DNA from: Ancylobacter dichloromethanicus
Lineage (GTDB): Bacteria > Pseudomonadota > Alphaproteobacteria > Rhizobiales > Xanthobacteraceae
Direction: 5' to 3'
DNA length: 64,000 nt
Assembly: GCF_018390645.1 (NCBI RefSeq)
Contig: NZ_JAHBGC010000052.1
Span: 179,861 to 243,860, forward strand
Part shown: positions 10,005 to 19,101 of the stretch, piece by piece
Numbering within the stretch: the stretch's first letter is position 1
Layout: every line of letters starts with the position of its first letter
Made by a program: the position numbers and the translations under genes
Notes under the pieces: generated by a model
Seen by the model: the letters and a program-made list of their open reading frames with translations, nothing else
Databases searched by the model: none
What the model was told of the DNA's origin: nothing

Positions 10005-10759
10005 TCACGGAGGCGCAGGCGCTCGTGCTGCCGGCCTTCTTCGTCTTCTGCCGGGTCGGCGCCTGCCTGATGCTGATGCCGGTGTTCTCCAGTTCGCGCC
10101 TGCCGATGCAGGTGCGCCTGTTCCTCGCCATCGGGCTTTCCCTCGCGCTGACGCCGCTTTTGTCCGAGCCGATCCTGGCCATGATAGCCGGGCGCTCGCA
10201 GGCCGGCATTCTGCTGGCAGCTGCCGGCGAACTCGCCACGGGCGGCATTATCGGGCTGCTGGCCCGCTGCTTCTTCTTCGCGCTGCAGACCCTGATGACC
10301 GCCGCGGCACAGTCGGTCGGCCTCGCCACCCCCTCCAGCATGGTGGTGGAGCCGGAAGACGGTCAAATGCCGGAGATCGCCACGCTGCTGTCGCTGGCCG
10401 CCATGATCCTGCTGCTGGTCAGCGGCCAGCATTGGGAACTGGTGCGGGCGGTCGTTGAATCCTACACGCGGCTGCCGCCCGGCGGCACCCTCCAGTCGGG
10501 GATGACGCTCGGGCTCTATGTCGACCGTCTGACGGACACGTTTTCGCTGGCGTTGCGGCTGGCGAGCCCGTTCCTCATCTATTCCGTGGTGGTGAATTTC
10601 GCTGTCGGCCTGACCAACAAGCTGGTGCCGCAGATCCCGGTCTACTTCATCGCCATGCCGGCGGTGACGGCGGGCGGGCTGCTCCTGCTCTACGCGGTCG
10701 CCGGCGACCTGCTGACGAAGTTCTCGGAAGCTTTTGCCAGTTGGCTGGCGGCGGGCTGA
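10001..10759 (+). CDS. fliR: Flagellar export gate protein FliR
   Basis: This 252-residue membrane protein completes the FliPQR channel. Several hydrophobic segments run through the whole length, and the family stretch [21 protein letters not shown] is seen near the C-terminus. It starts with GTG in a GTGA overlap with the flhA stop. It lies 3 bases before a small coiled-coil gene. The gene order flhA-fliR agrees with Rhizobiales. Confidence 0.94.
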   Translation: MITEAQALVLPAFFVFCRVGACLMLMPVFSSSRLPMQVRLFLAIGLSLALTPLLSEPILAMIAGRSQAGILLAAAGELATGGIIGLLARCFFFALQTLMTAAAQSVGLATPSSMVVEPEDGQMPEIATLLSLAAMILLLVSGQHWELVRAVVESYTRLPPGGTLQSGMTLGLYVDRLTDTFSLALRLASPFLIYSVVVNFAVGLTNKLVPQIPVYFIAMPAVTAGGLLLLYAVAGDLLTKFSEAFASWLAAG

Positions 10760-10762
10760 ACC

Positions 10763-11164
10763 ATGCCAGGCCAGCATCGCAAATGCCGACGCATCGAGGA
10801 CGTGCAGCGCCAGCTGCATCGGCGCGCCGAGGCCGAACTGGCCCGGCTGGAGCGTGCGCTGGAGGCAGCCGCTGTGGAGCGGCGCGACATCTTCGCCGTC
10901 ATGAACAACGAGACCTTCGCGCCCGTCGTGGTTGCTGCCGCCGCCCGCCGGCTGCGGGTGATCGATGAGGCGATGGCCCGGCTGCGCCGGGAGGCCGACG
11001 CGCAGCGCGCACGTACGCTGGAAGCGGCGATGCGGCTCAAGCACGCCGAGCGCCTGACCGAAAGTGCCGACCGGCAGGCGAGGGCGCAGAGCGAGCGTTC
11101 CGCGCTCGACGAAGCGCTGGAGGCGGCGATCGCCCGCGGCTGCGCAAGCTTCCCGCCAGCCTGA
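10763..11164 (+). CDS. Small coiled-coil protein of the flagellar operon, possibly FliJ-like
   Basis: I do not recognise a named family with certainty. The 133-residue product is almost entirely charged alpha-helix rich in Arg, Glu and Ala with heptad-like spacing, so a long coiled coil is likely. Size, composition and position directly after fliR (3-base gap) fit a FliJ-type export factor, the small coiled-coil stalk that couples FliI to FlhA. That role is inferred from context, not from sequence identity. A later start at Met47 (10901) would give a much shorter protein; the first ATG is preferred because of the tight spacing. Confidence 0.7.
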   Translation: MPGQHRKCRRIEDVQRQLHRRAEAELARLERALEAAAVERRDIFAVMNNETFAPVVVAAAARRLRVIDEAMARLRREADAQRARTLEAAMRLKHAERLTESADRQARAQSERSALDEALEAAIARGCASFPPA

Positions 11165-11204
11165 CCTGACATCGTGTTGTCATCGCAGAAACCCGGTGCC
11201 TTCC

Positions 11205-11678
11205 ATGAGCATCCAGCCTCCGTCCGACCTTCTTCTCGACGTGATGAACGCCGGCGACCCGCAAAAGGCGCAGGCCATCGCCGCACGGTTGCGGCAGGCG
11301 TCCGCGTCGGCGCCGGCGAACGCGGCGGCCTTCGACGAGGCCCTCGCCGAGGCGACGCCCGTGCGCGAGCCTGGTGCCGATCCCGTCTCGTCTCTCGGCA
11401 GCGTGTCGGCGACGACGCTCGCCAACGCGACCGCGCTCACGGAGCGGCAGGACACGGCCGTATCGCCCGCCTTCCGCCGCTTCGAGGCGATGGCGCTCGG
11501 CGGTTTCATCGAGCAGATTCTGCCGAAGGCGTCCGCCTCGCTCTACGGCTCCGGCACCGCCGGTCAGATATGGCGCTCCATGCTGGCCGAGCGGATTGCC
11601 GATCAGGTCACCCTCGGTGGCGGCATCGGCCTCGCCCAGCGCATCGCCGCCGCATCCACGAGGCGGGACGCCTCATGA
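11205..11678 (+). CDS. flgJ: FlgJ-type rod-binding protein (CheL/FlgJ N-terminal domain only)
   Basis: The 157-residue product has the rod-binding signature in its second half: FRRFEAMALGGFIEQILPKA, then GTAGQIWRSMLAERIADQV and GGGIGLAQRI. It is the short alphaproteobacterial form carrying only the rod-cap domain, without the peptidoglycan hydrolase domain of enterobacterial FlgJ. The start at 11205 is chosen because translation upstream of it does not look like protein; the ATG follows a non-coding 40-base gap. Its stop overlaps the next start (ATGA), implying coupling. Confidence 0.82.
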   Translation: MSIQPPSDLLLDVMNAGDPQKAQAIAARLRQASASAPANAAAFDEALAEATPVREPGADPVSSLGSVSATTLANATALTERQDTAVSPAFRRFEAMALGGFIEQILPKASASLYGSGTAGQIWRSMLAERIADQVTLGGGIGLAQRIAAASTRRDAS

Positions 11679-12040
11679 GCGCGGATGCCGCCGTCCGGAC
11701 GATGCATGGGCTGCTTGATCGGCTGGAAGAGGCCGTCGCCGAGGAGACCCTCGCCCTCACGCAGCGCCGGCTGATCGACTTCGACGAGGTCAATCGCCGC
11801 AAGAGCCGCAGCCTGCTCGAACTGAGCCGTGCCGTGCGCAGCCTGCCCGACACGGTGGACAGCGGGCTGACGGACCGGCTGAAGGTGCTTCGAGCCGCCC
11901 TGCAGCGCAACAGCGACCTGCTGCAATTCCATCTTGTCGCCGCCCAGCACGTGACCGCCATTCTCGGCGACGCGCTGCGCGAGACCGAGTCCGACGGCAC
12001 CTATTCGGCCGCCACGGCGACGAGGCGGGACCCGGCATGA
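11675..12040 (+). CDS. Small helical flagellar-operon protein, FlgN-like
   Basis: This 121-residue, helix-rich cytoplasmic protein has no signal peptide. It contains a pattern seen in FlgN-type chaperones (EEAVAEETLALTQRRLIDFD, then NRRKSRSLLELSRAVRSLP). FlgN escorts the junction proteins FlgK and FlgL, and both are encoded a few kilobases upstream, which fits. The start is the ATG overlapping the stop of the rod-binding gene, and its own stop overlaps the next start (ATGA). Assignment to FlgN is a moderate-confidence guess; a generic flagellar hypothetical is the alternative. Confidence 0.65.
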   Translation: MSADAAVRTMHGLLDRLEEAVAEETLALTQRRLIDFDEVNRRKSRSLLELSRAVRSLPDTVDSGLTDRLKVLRAALQRNSDLLQFHLVAAQHVTAILGDALRETESDGTYSAATATRRDPA

Positions 12041-12552
12041 CGCGTGTCCTTTTCATCGGCCTGTGGGTCTGCCTGATCACGCTGCTGGCGAGCTATGGCG
12101 GCGTCTACTGGATGACGGGAACGTCCCCCGGTTCGGACGAAAAGCCCTACCTGGCTGGCCTCGAATATCGCCGCCTCGAGCCGATCACCGTGCCGATGAT
12201 CATCGACGGAACGGTGCGCGGCTATGTCGTCGCCAAGCTGGTGTTCACCGCCGATGCGGAGGCGCTGCACCAACTGGCCATCGAGCCGCAGATCTTCGTC
12301 ACGCATCGCGCGTTTGATGAGATCTATACAAACGGCCGCGTCGAGTTCGGCAAGTTGTCTAAGTATAATCTCGCCGAAATGATGGATAACATTAAGAATA
12401 AATCTAACGAAGGTCTGAATGGTCCGCTCGTGCAGGAGGTTCTCGTCGACAGCATCAACTATGTCGACAAGGCCGAAATTCGTTCCCTTGCCAGCACTTC
12501 CGCCGGCCGGACGAAGCCCGCGACCGCCAAGGCCGAGCCCTCAACGCATTGA
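12037..12552 (+). CDS. Membrane-anchored flagellar-operon protein of unknown function (FliL-like topology)
   Basis: I do not recognise this 171-residue protein. It has one hydrophobic segment at residues ~4-25 followed by a ~145-residue domain that should lie in the periplasm. This is the topology of FliL-type basal-body-associated proteins, which influence motor output; there is no clear FliL sequence match. The segment at 12340-12420 is markedly AT-rich compared with neighbours (Lys/Asn-rich SKYNLAEMMDNIKNKSNE), so this part may evolve fast. It is coupled by ATGA overlap to the previous gene and ends 21 bases before the MCP gene. Confidence 0.7.
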   Translation: MTRVLFIGLWVCLITLLASYGGVYWMTGTSPGSDEKPYLAGLEYRRLEPITVPMIIDGTVRGYVVAKLVFTADAEALHQLAIEPQIFVTHRAFDEIYTNGRVEFGKLSKYNLAEMMDNIKNKSNEGLNGPLVQEVLVDSINYVDKAEIRSLASTSAGRTKPATAKAEPSTH

Positions 12553-12573
12553 TCAGGATCATCGGGAACTGAA

Positions 12574-14247
12574 ATGAATATCACCGGTAAAATCTACACG
12601 ATCGTCGCCGTTCTCGGCCTGACGACTGCGCTCGTCGGCGGCATATCTTTCTATACGCTGGTGCATGAATCCACGCTCTCCGAAGAGCTGGATCTGCTGC
12701 ATCGCGAGTCCTTCCTCGCCGAGCGTATCAACGGCCTGGTCAGCACCGTGGTGATGGACGCGCGCGGCATCTACATGTCTGAGGACGCGGAGACCGCGAA
12801 GCCTTTCGTCGCCGGCATGACACGCAGTCTCGATCAGCTGCGCGACACCTTGGCCGAGAGTGTGGCGGCGGAGGAAGCCGGCGCCCGCAGCAGCTTCGCT
12901 CCGGTCGCCAAGGACCTCGAGCAGTTCATTGCTTTCCGCAGCGAGACCGTTCGCCTTGCTACCGATGAAGGTCCCCAGGCGGCGAACGTCCAGGGCAACA
13001 ACGAGGCCAATCGCGCCAACCGCAAGGCGTTGCAGGCGTCGCTCGGCGAGCATGTCGAGCAGCTGCGCCAGCTTACCGCTCCCCTGCGCCAGGAGTTCAA
13101 GGCCTCGGCTGCCTGGGCCGAGAGCTTTATCCTTGTCGCGACATTGCTCGGCCTTCTAATCGGTATCAGCACAGCGCTCTACATTGGCGTGGTCACGCTG
13201 AGCCGCCCCATCCGCCGCGTCATCGATACGGTCCAGACGGTTGCCACCGGCAATCTCGACGTCGAGATCGAGGCCAATACGGGCAAGGATGAAATTGGCG
13301 AACTGTGGCGTTCGACCGGCGAACTTCTGGGCACGCTCAAGGAAGCCGAGAAGCTGCGCGAGGAGCAGAGCACAGCCGCCCAGCGTGCCGAGATCGAGAA
13401 ACGCGAAGCCATGCGCGAACTCGCCGATCGCTTTGACAGCGAGGTGTCGGGTGTGGTCCGCACCGTCGCCGCCGCGGTGACCCAGCTCGAGAATTCGGCC
13501 GCCAGCATGAGTTCGTCGGCTGACGAGACCAGCCGCCAGTCGACCGTCGTCGCCGCTGCCGCCGAGCAGGCCACCGGCAACGTCCAGATCGCTGCCTCTG
13601 CCGCCGAGGAACTCGCCGCCTCGGTCCGCGAGATCGGTCAGCAGGTCTCCGTCGCCGCCAAGATCGCCGGCGAGGCCACCGACCAGGCCACCGGAACCGC
13701 TGACGTGGTGCGCGGCCTCGCCACCAGCGCCCAGCGCATCGGGCAGGTGGTGAACCTGATCACCGACATCGCCTCGCAGACGAATCTGCTGGCGCTCAAC
13801 GCCACCATCGAGGCGGCGCGCGCCGGCGAGGCCGGCCGCGGCTTCGCGGTGGTCGCCATGGAGGTGAAGACCCTCGCCGAGCAGACCTCGAAGGCGACGG
13901 ACGAGATCTCCTCGCAGATCGCCGCCGTCCAGGGCGCGACCAATGACGTGGTGAAGGCGATCGAGAACATCTCCGGCACCATCCGTCGCATCGACGAGAT
14001 TTCCGCAGCCATCGCCACCTCGATCGACGAGCAGGGCGTCGCCACCGGCGAGATCGCGCAGAATGTGCACCAGGCCGCGCAGGGGACCCAGGAAGTGTCT
14101 TCGAGCATCTCGTCCGTGAGCACCGCAGCCGCCGATACCGGCCGTGCGTCCAGCGAGATCGTGCGCTCCGCCGCCGACCTGTCGACCCAGGCCACCCGCC
14201 TGCGGTCGCAGTTCGACACCTTCATCGAGCGTATCCGCGCCGCGTGA
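12574..14247 (+). CDS. Methyl-accepting chemotaxis protein
   Basis: This is a 557-residue chemoreceptor. TM1 lies at residues ~7-28, a ~155-residue periplasmic helical sensor follows (probably a four-helix bundle), and TM2 lies at ~183-208. A HAMP domain ([21 protein letters not shown]) and the long cytoplasmic signalling coil come next. The hairpin tip ([20 protein letters not shown], about residue 400) is the CheA/CheW contact site and is perfectly conserved. There is no C-terminal NWETF-type pentapeptide for CheR/CheB docking. It heads the chemotaxis block, 150 bases before cheA. The ligand cannot be told from sequence. Confidence 0.95.
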   Translation: MNITGKIYTIVAVLGLTTALVGGISFYTLVHESTLSEELDLLHRESFLAERINGLVSTVVMDARGIYMSEDAETAKPFVAGMTRSLDQLRDTLAESVAAEEAGARSSFAPVAKDLEQFIAFRSETVRLATDEGPQAANVQGNNEANRANRKALQASLGEHVEQLRQLTAPLRQEFKASAAWAESFILVATLLGLLIGISTALYIGVVTLSRPIRRVIDTVQTVATGNLDVEIEANTGKDEIGELWRSTGELLGTLKEAEKLREEQSTAAQRAEIEKREAMRELADRFDSEVSGVVRTVAAAVTQLENSAASMSSSADETSRQSTVVAAAAEQATGNVQIAASAAEELAASVREIGQQVSVAAKIAGEATDQATGTADVVRGLATSAQRIGQVVNLITDIASQTNLLALNATIEAARAGEAGRGFAVVAMEVKTLAEQTSKATDEISSQIAAVQGATNDVVKAIENISGTIRRIDEISAAIATSIDEQGVATGEIAQNVHQAAQGTQEVSSSISSVSTAAADTGRASSEIVRSAADLSTQATRLRSQFDTFIERIRAA

Positions 14248-14314
14248 GCCGCGACGCCCGAGAACGGGAGCCGATCGGTAAATCGACCCCCGCATTTCTG
14301 ACAGAGAACGCTTC

Positions 14315-14345
14315 TCCGAACCGCCTGCGGCGCAGTCAGTTCGGA
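14315..14345. other. Nested inverted repeat between the MCP gene and cheA
   Basis: TCCGAAC (14315-14321) pairs with GTTCGGA (14339-14345) around an inner CTGCG/CGCAG pair. There is no T-run on either side, so a classical terminator is unlikely. It could be an attenuating or stabilising mRNA hairpin that separates MCP from cheA expression. Weak evidence. Confidence 0.3.
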
Positions 14346-14397
14346 ATGCGCTCTCCCCTCACGCGCTGTCCCCGTCGCCCGATCCGAGTGCAAGCCA

Positions 14398-17082
14398 ATG
14401 GATGATCTGCTCCGCGAATTCCTGACGGAAACCTCAGAAAGCCTCGATGTGGTCGATATCGAGCTGCTCAAGCTCGAGACCGATCCCAACAACCGGGACA
14501 TTCTCAACAGCATCTTCCGCCTCGTTCACACCATCAAGGGAACGTGCGGCTTCATCGGGCTGGTTCGGCTCGCCAATCTCGCCCATGCGGCGGAGACGCT
14601 GATGGACGAGTTCCGCAACGGTCGGCCGGTCGGGGGTGAGGCGGTAGGGCTGATCCTGTCGTCGATCGACCGGATCAAGGACATCCTGGCCGCTATCGAG
14701 CGCAATGACGGCGTGGAACCGGAAGGCTCGGACGAGGATCTCGTCGCGCTGCTGGAGGCCGAGGTCGCCCGGGAACTGCCCGATATCGCCTTCGGTGCCG
14801 CGCCACTGGCGGTCGAGGCACCGGCGCCCGTACCGGCGCCGCCCGCGGAGGAGCGGTCGCTGGCACCCGGGGAAGTCTCGCTCGACGAGCTTGAGCGCAT
14901 TTTCCGCCAGACGGAAATCGAGATCACGCTACCCGCCAGGCAGGTTGCGCCCGACAAGGAGGCCGCGCCTGCGCAGAAACGCAGCGATACCCCGACCGCC
15001 GATGCAGGCTCGGTGGCGACGCAGACCATCCGCGTCAACGTCTCCACCCTCGAACAGCTCATGACGATGGTCTCGGAGTTGGTGCTGACACGCAACCAGC
15101 TGTTGGAGATCGCCCGTCGCACCGAGGACGGCGACTACAAGGTCTCGCTGCAGCGCCTCTCCAACGTGACGGGCGAATTGCAGGACGTGGTCATGCGCAC
15201 CCGCATGCAGCCGGTGGGCAATGCCTGGCAGAAGCTGCCGCGCATCGTGCGCGATCTGGCGCAGGAACTGGGCAAGCAGATCGAGCTGGAACAGTACGGG
15301 GCCGATACCGAGCTTGACCGCCAGCTTCTCGACCAGATCAAGGATCCGCTCACCCACATGGTGCGCAATTCCGCCGATCATGGCTTGGAAACGCCGGAAA
15401 CGCGGCGTCGCGCCGGCAAGCCGGAAAAGGGCACCATCCGGCTGTCCGCCTATCATGAGGGCGGGCATGTCATCATCGAGATATCCGACGACGGGCGCGG
15501 CCTGGACATCGCCCGCATCAAATCGAAGGCCATCGCCAACGGGCTGTGCACGGAGGCGGAAGCCGCGCGCATGAGCGAGGCGCAGCTGTTCCGCTACATC
15601 TTCCACGCCGGCTTCTCGACCGCCGAGGCGGTGACCAGCGTTTCCGGGCGCGGGGTCGGCATGGATGTGGTCCGCTGCAATATCGAGGCGATCGGCGGCA
15701 CCGTCGACCTGCGCTCGAAGGCGGGGCAGGGCACAACCTTCATCATCAAGATTCCGCTCACTCTGGCGATCGTTCCCGCTCTTATCGTCGAGGCATCGGG
15801 CGAGCGTTTCGCGCTGCCGCAGTCGGTCGTTCTGGAACTGGTCCACATCCGGCCCGGCTCGGAACACTCGATCCGCCGCATCAACGGGCGGCCGGTCCTG
15901 TGCCTGCGCGAGCAGTTGCTGCCGATCGTCGAACTCGGCGGCGCGCTCGGTCTGCGCGAAGCCGGCGCCAAGGACGCGCTCGCCGCGCCGGCCAGCGAAC
16001 TGATCGCGGTGATGAATGTCGGCACATTGCAGTTCGGCGTCGTGGTCGATGCCGTCTCCCACACCGAGGAAATCGTCGTGAAGCCGCTGGCGGCGATGCT
16101 GCGCCACGTCGCGATGATTTCCGGCAGCACCATTCTCGGCGACGGGCGGGTGATCATGATCGTCGATCCCAACGGCCTCGCCCAGCATGCCGCAGCCGGG
16201 TCGGACAAGCTCGGCCATACCGACGCCGCGCACGGTGCGCAGGCGGCGCATGGCGACCCGAAAACCTCGCTGCTGCTGTTGCGCGCGGGTCCGCAGGGTA
16301 TCAAGGCGGTGCCGCTCTCGCTCGTCACCCGGCTTGAGGAACTTCAGGCCCAGGACATCGAGGAACTGGACGGGCGGCCGGTGGTGCAGTATCGCGGCGC
16401 CCTCATCCCGCTTGTCTACGCCCATGCGCAGGTCGAGCGGCGCGAGAGCGGGCGCCAGCCGCTGCTCATCTTCAGCGATGGGCCGCGCACCATCGGCCTC
16501 GTGGTCGACGAGATCGTGGACATCGTGGAAACCGATCTCGACTTCCAGCTCGCCTCCGGCGCGCCGGACGTGGTCGGCGCGGCAATCATCAACGGCATTG
16601 CCACCGAGGTGCTGGATGTCGGCCACTTCATGGCGGCGGCATTTGGCGACTGGTCCGAAGTGAGCCGTCCCGTCGGGACGCGGCATCACCGCCTGCTGCT
16701 GGTGGACGACAACCTCTTCTACCGCTCGATGCTCGAACCCCTGCTTAAGGGCAATGGCTACGCCGTCACGGCGTGCCGCACCGGCGGCGAGGCACTGGAG
16801 TTGCTCAACAGCCGGCATGACTTCGTGGCGGTCGTAAGCAGCATTGGCATGGGCGAGCCCGCAGCGGGCGAACTCGACGGGTTCAGCCTCGCCGAGGCGA
16901 TACGCAACGCCCCCGGACGTGCGGACCTCCCGATTATCGGCCTCGCCACTCAGAGCGGACCGGACCTGATCGAACGAGGCCGCCGGGTCGGGTTCACCGA
17001 TTACGTCGCGAAATCGGACCGCTCGGGCCTGATCGCAGCCCTCAACGAATTCATCCGTAACGACCATCGGGAGGCAGCATGA
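14398..17082 (+). CDS. cheA: Chemotaxis histidine kinase CheA with C-terminal receiver domain
   Basis: The 894-residue kinase couples chemoreceptors to CheY and CheB. It has an Hpt domain with His44 in LVHTIKGTCGF, a Pro/Ala-rich linker (residues ~140-200), the dimerisation domain, an ATPase domain with the N-box (HMVRNSADHGLETPETRR) and G-boxes (DDGRGLD, SGRGVGMDVV), two CheW-like domains, and a receiver domain from ~residue 762. The receiver keeps the acidic pair (Asp770/Asp771) and Lys872, but the phospho-acceptor position in VVSSIGMGE is Ser815, not Asp. It is therefore probably a non-phosphorylatable pseudo-receiver. It overlaps cheW by 4 bases. CheA-REC hybrids are common in alphaproteobacteria; the missing Asp is not. 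Confidence 0.95.
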   Translation: MDDLLREFLTETSESLDVVDIELLKLETDPNNRDILNSIFRLVHTIKGTCGFIGLVRLANLAHAAETLMDEFRNGRPVGGEAVGLILSSIDRIKDILAAIERNDGVEPEGSDEDLVALLEAEVARELPDIAFGAAPLAVEAPAPVPAPPAEERSLAPGEVSLDELERIFRQTEIEITLPARQVAPDKEAAPAQKRSDTPTADAGSVATQTIRVNVSTLEQLMTMVSELVLTRNQLLEIARRTEDGDYKVSLQRLSNVTGELQDVVMRTRMQPVGNAWQKLPRIVRDLAQELGKQIELEQYGADTELDRQLLDQIKDPLTHMVRNSADHGLETPETRRRAGKPEKGTIRLSAYHEGGHVIIEISDDGRGLDIARIKSKAIANGLCTEAEAARMSEAQLFRYIFHAGFSTAEAVTSVSGRGVGMDVVRCNIEAIGGTVDLRSKAGQGTTFIIKIPLTLAIVPALIVEASGERFALPQSVVLELVHIRPGSEHSIRRINGRPVLCLREQLLPIVELGGALGLREAGAKDALAAPASELIAVMNVGTLQFGVVVDAVSHTEEIVVKPLAAMLRHVAMISGSTILGDGRVIMIVDPNGLAQHAAAGSDKLGHTDAAHGAQAAHGDPKTSLLLLRAGPQGIKAVPLSLVTRLEELQAQDIEELDGRPVVQYRGALIPLVYAHAQVERRESGRQPLLIFSDGPRTIGLVVDEIVDIVETDLDFQLASGAPDVVGAAIINGIATEVLDVGHFMAAAFGDWSEVSRPVGTRHHRLLLVDDNLFYRSMLEPLLKGNGYAVTACRTGGEALELLNSRHDFVAVVSSIGMGEPAAGELDGFSLAEAIRNAPGRADLPIIGLATQSGPDLIERGRRVGFTDYVAKSDRSGLIAALNEFIRNDHREAA

Positions 17083-17549
17083 CCACGCAAGCGACACCTG
17101 GCGATGGCGATGCGAAGGCACGCCAGTTCGTCACCGCCCGCATCGGCGGTCAGTTGTTCGGCCTCTCGATCGACGCCGTCAACGAGGTTTTCGTGCCCGA
17201 GGGCATAACCCCCGTGCCGCTGTCGGCGCCCGAGATCGAGGGCGTGCTGAACCTGCGCGGGCGCATCGTCACCATGATCGACCTGCGCCGGCTGCTGCAC
17301 CTCGGCAGCGAGACGGCGGCGTCCATGGCGGTGGGCATCGAGAGCCAGGGCGACGCCTTCGGCCTGATGATCGACGATGTCGGCGACGTGCTGATGCTCG
17401 GCGACGCGGAGCGCGACACCAACCCCTCCAATCTCGATGAGGACTGGGCCCGTTTCGTCAACGGCGTGTACCGGCTGCAGGAGGAACTGCTGCTGCTGCT
17501 CGATGTCGAACGCGTGCTCGCCGGTGTGGGCCAGGGGCGCGCCGCCTGA
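17079..17549 (+). CDS. cheW: Chemotaxis coupling protein CheW
   Basis: This 156-residue adaptor links the receptor tips to CheA in the membrane-associated arrays. The CheW fold is recognisable from FGLSIDAVNEVFVPEGITPVPL, APEIEGVLNLRGRIVTMIDL and the C-terminal LLLLDVERVLAG. Its start overlaps the cheA stop (ATGA), and cheY follows after 20 bases. Length is typical. Confidence 0.95.
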   Translation: MTTQATPGDGDAKARQFVTARIGGQLFGLSIDAVNEVFVPEGITPVPLSAPEIEGVLNLRGRIVTMIDLRRLLHLGSETAASMAVGIESQGDAFGLMIDDVGDVLMLGDAERDTNPSNLDEDWARFVNGVYRLQEELLLLLDVERVLAGVGQGRAA

Positions 17550-17569
17550 CCGACAGGCGCCAACAGGAC

Positions 17570-17956
17570 ATGACGATGAAGACCTTTCTGGTGGTCGACG
17601 ATTCCGCCGTCGTGCGCAAGATCGCGCGGCGCATGCTCGAGGGATGGGCCTTCTCGGTCGCCGAGGCCGGCGACGGCGAGGCAGCGCTCGACGCCTGTGC
17701 GTCGGCCATGCCGGATGGAATTCTCCTCGACTGGAACATGCCGCTGCTGAACGGCCTCGAATTTCTCGAACGGCTGCGCCGGCAGGAGGGAGGCGCCGCG
17801 CCCCGCGTGGTGTTCTGCACCTCGCTGACCGACGTCGCCCACATCGCCCAGGCGCTCTCCACGGGCGCCGACGAGTACATCATGAAGCCATTTGACGAGG
17901 ACATCCTGCGGGAGAAGCTCGTTCAGGTCGGCCTGTTGGATGGAGAGCCGATATGA
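17570..17956 (+). CDS. cheY: Chemotaxis response regulator CheY
   Basis: This is a 128-residue single receiver domain. All key residues are present: acidic pair Asp10/Asp11 (VVDDSA), phospho-acceptor Asp54 (ILLDWNMP), Thr84 and Lys106 (IMKPFD). It lacks an output domain, as expected of a CheY that binds the motor switch or acts as a phosphate sink. Two in-frame ATGs (17570 and 17576) are possible starts. Its stop overlaps the cheB start (ATGA). With the neighbouring CheA receiver degenerate, this is the only intact stand-alone receiver in the operon. Confidence 0.94.
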   Translation: MTMKTFLVVDDSAVVRKIARRMLEGWAFSVAEAGDGEAALDACASAMPDGILLDWNMPLLNGLEFLERLRRQEGGAAPRVVFCTSLTDVAHIAQALSTGADEYIMKPFDEDILREKLVQVGLLDGEPI

Positions 17957-19101
17957 CGCCCGCATCCGCCGCTCCAGGCGGTGCCCGACCCGACGCCACG
18001 CCGATCAAGGTGATGATCGTCGACGATTCCGTGTTCATGCGCGGTATCCTCAAGAGCTGGCTTGGCGAGAGCGGGGAGTTCGAAATCGTCGCGGTTCACG
18101 CCAATGGCCGGCGTGCGGCCGACGACGTGGCCCGCTCGCAGCCCGATCTTGTCATTCTCGACCTTGAAATGCCCGACATGGACGGCCTCACTGCGCTGCC
18201 ACTCATCCTTGAGCGTCGGGCGGGAGCCTCGGTGCTGGTTGCTTCCGCCCTTTCGCGGCGCGGCGCGGAAATCAGCTTGCGCGCGCTCTCGCTCGGCGCG
18301 GCGGATTACATCCCCAAGCCCGAAGCGGCGCATGGTGCCAGCGGCGTCGACGTGTTCCGGCGTGAGTTGCTGGCCAGGGCCCGCAGCCTCGGCCAGAGGG
18401 CCCGCCGGCGGTCTTCCACACGCGCCGCGACCGGCGGGGCTGCGGCCGGAGGCGGGGTAGCCGGCGCCACGTCCAGCGTTTCGCGCCAGGGCGGCAAGCT
18501 CCGCCCCTATTCGATGATGCCGGTCAACATTCTGGCGATCGGCAGCTCGACCGGCGGGCCGCAGGCGCTGACGCGGCTCTTCGCCGACATCGGCCCCAAC
18601 ATCCGAAATATACCCGTGGTCGTGGTGCAGCACATGCCCGCAACCTTTACCGCCATCCTCGCCGAGCATATTGCGCGGGCCGCAGGTCGCCCCTGCGCCG
18701 AAGGGCGCGACGGCGAGCCGCTGCTGCCGGGTCGCATCTATGTCGCACCGGGTGGGCTGCACATGGACGTGGTGCGGGGTGCATCGTCGATGCAGTTGCG
18801 CCTGAGCGACGGGCCGGTGGTGAACTTCTGCAAGCCGGCGGTGGACCCAATGTTCAAGTCGGTGGCGGGTCTCTATGGCGGGTCGACGCTTGCTGCGGTG
18901 CTCACCGGCATGGGCAGCGACGGGGCCGAGGGCGCGCTGCGCATCGCCGAGACCGGCGGCAGTGTCATCGCCCAGGACGAGGAGAGCAGCGTCGTGTGGG
19001 GTATGCCCGGTGCGACGGTGGCGCTCGGCGCCTGCGCGGGGATTCTGCCCATCGGCGAGATCGGCTTGCGTATCAACCGGATGCTCGGGGCGCGTGAATG
19101 A
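17953..19101 (+). CDS. cheB: Chemotaxis protein-glutamate methylesterase CheB
   Basis: This 382-residue enzyme removes methyl groups from (and deamidates) receptor glutamates for adaptation. The N-terminal receiver has Asp24/Asp25 and phospho-acceptor Asp70 (DLVILDLEMPDMDG). After an Ala/Gly/Arg-rich linker (residues ~145-185) comes the catalytic domain with the nucleophile serine in IGSSTGGPQAL (Ser199), a histidine in VVVQHMPATFT, and the aspartate in LTGMGSDGAEG. It is translationally coupled to cheY upstream and cheR downstream by 4-base overlaps. Confidence 0.96.
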   Translation: MTPASAAPGGARPDATPIKVMIVDDSVFMRGILKSWLGESGEFEIVAVHANGRRAADDVARSQPDLVILDLEMPDMDGLTALPLILERRAGASVLVASALSRRGAEISLRALSLGAADYIPKPEAAHGASGVDVFRRELLARARSLGQRARRRSSTRAATGGAAAGGGVAGATSSVSRQGGKLRPYSMMPVNILAIGSSTGGPQALTRLFADIGPNIRNIPVVVVQHMPATFTAILAEHIARAAGRPCAEGRDGEPLLPGRIYVAPGGLHMDVVRGASSMQLRLSDGPVVNFCKPAVDPMFKSVAGLYGGSTLAAVLTGMGSDGAEGALRIAETGGSVIAQDEESSVVWGMPGATVALGACAGILPIGEIGLRINRMLGARE

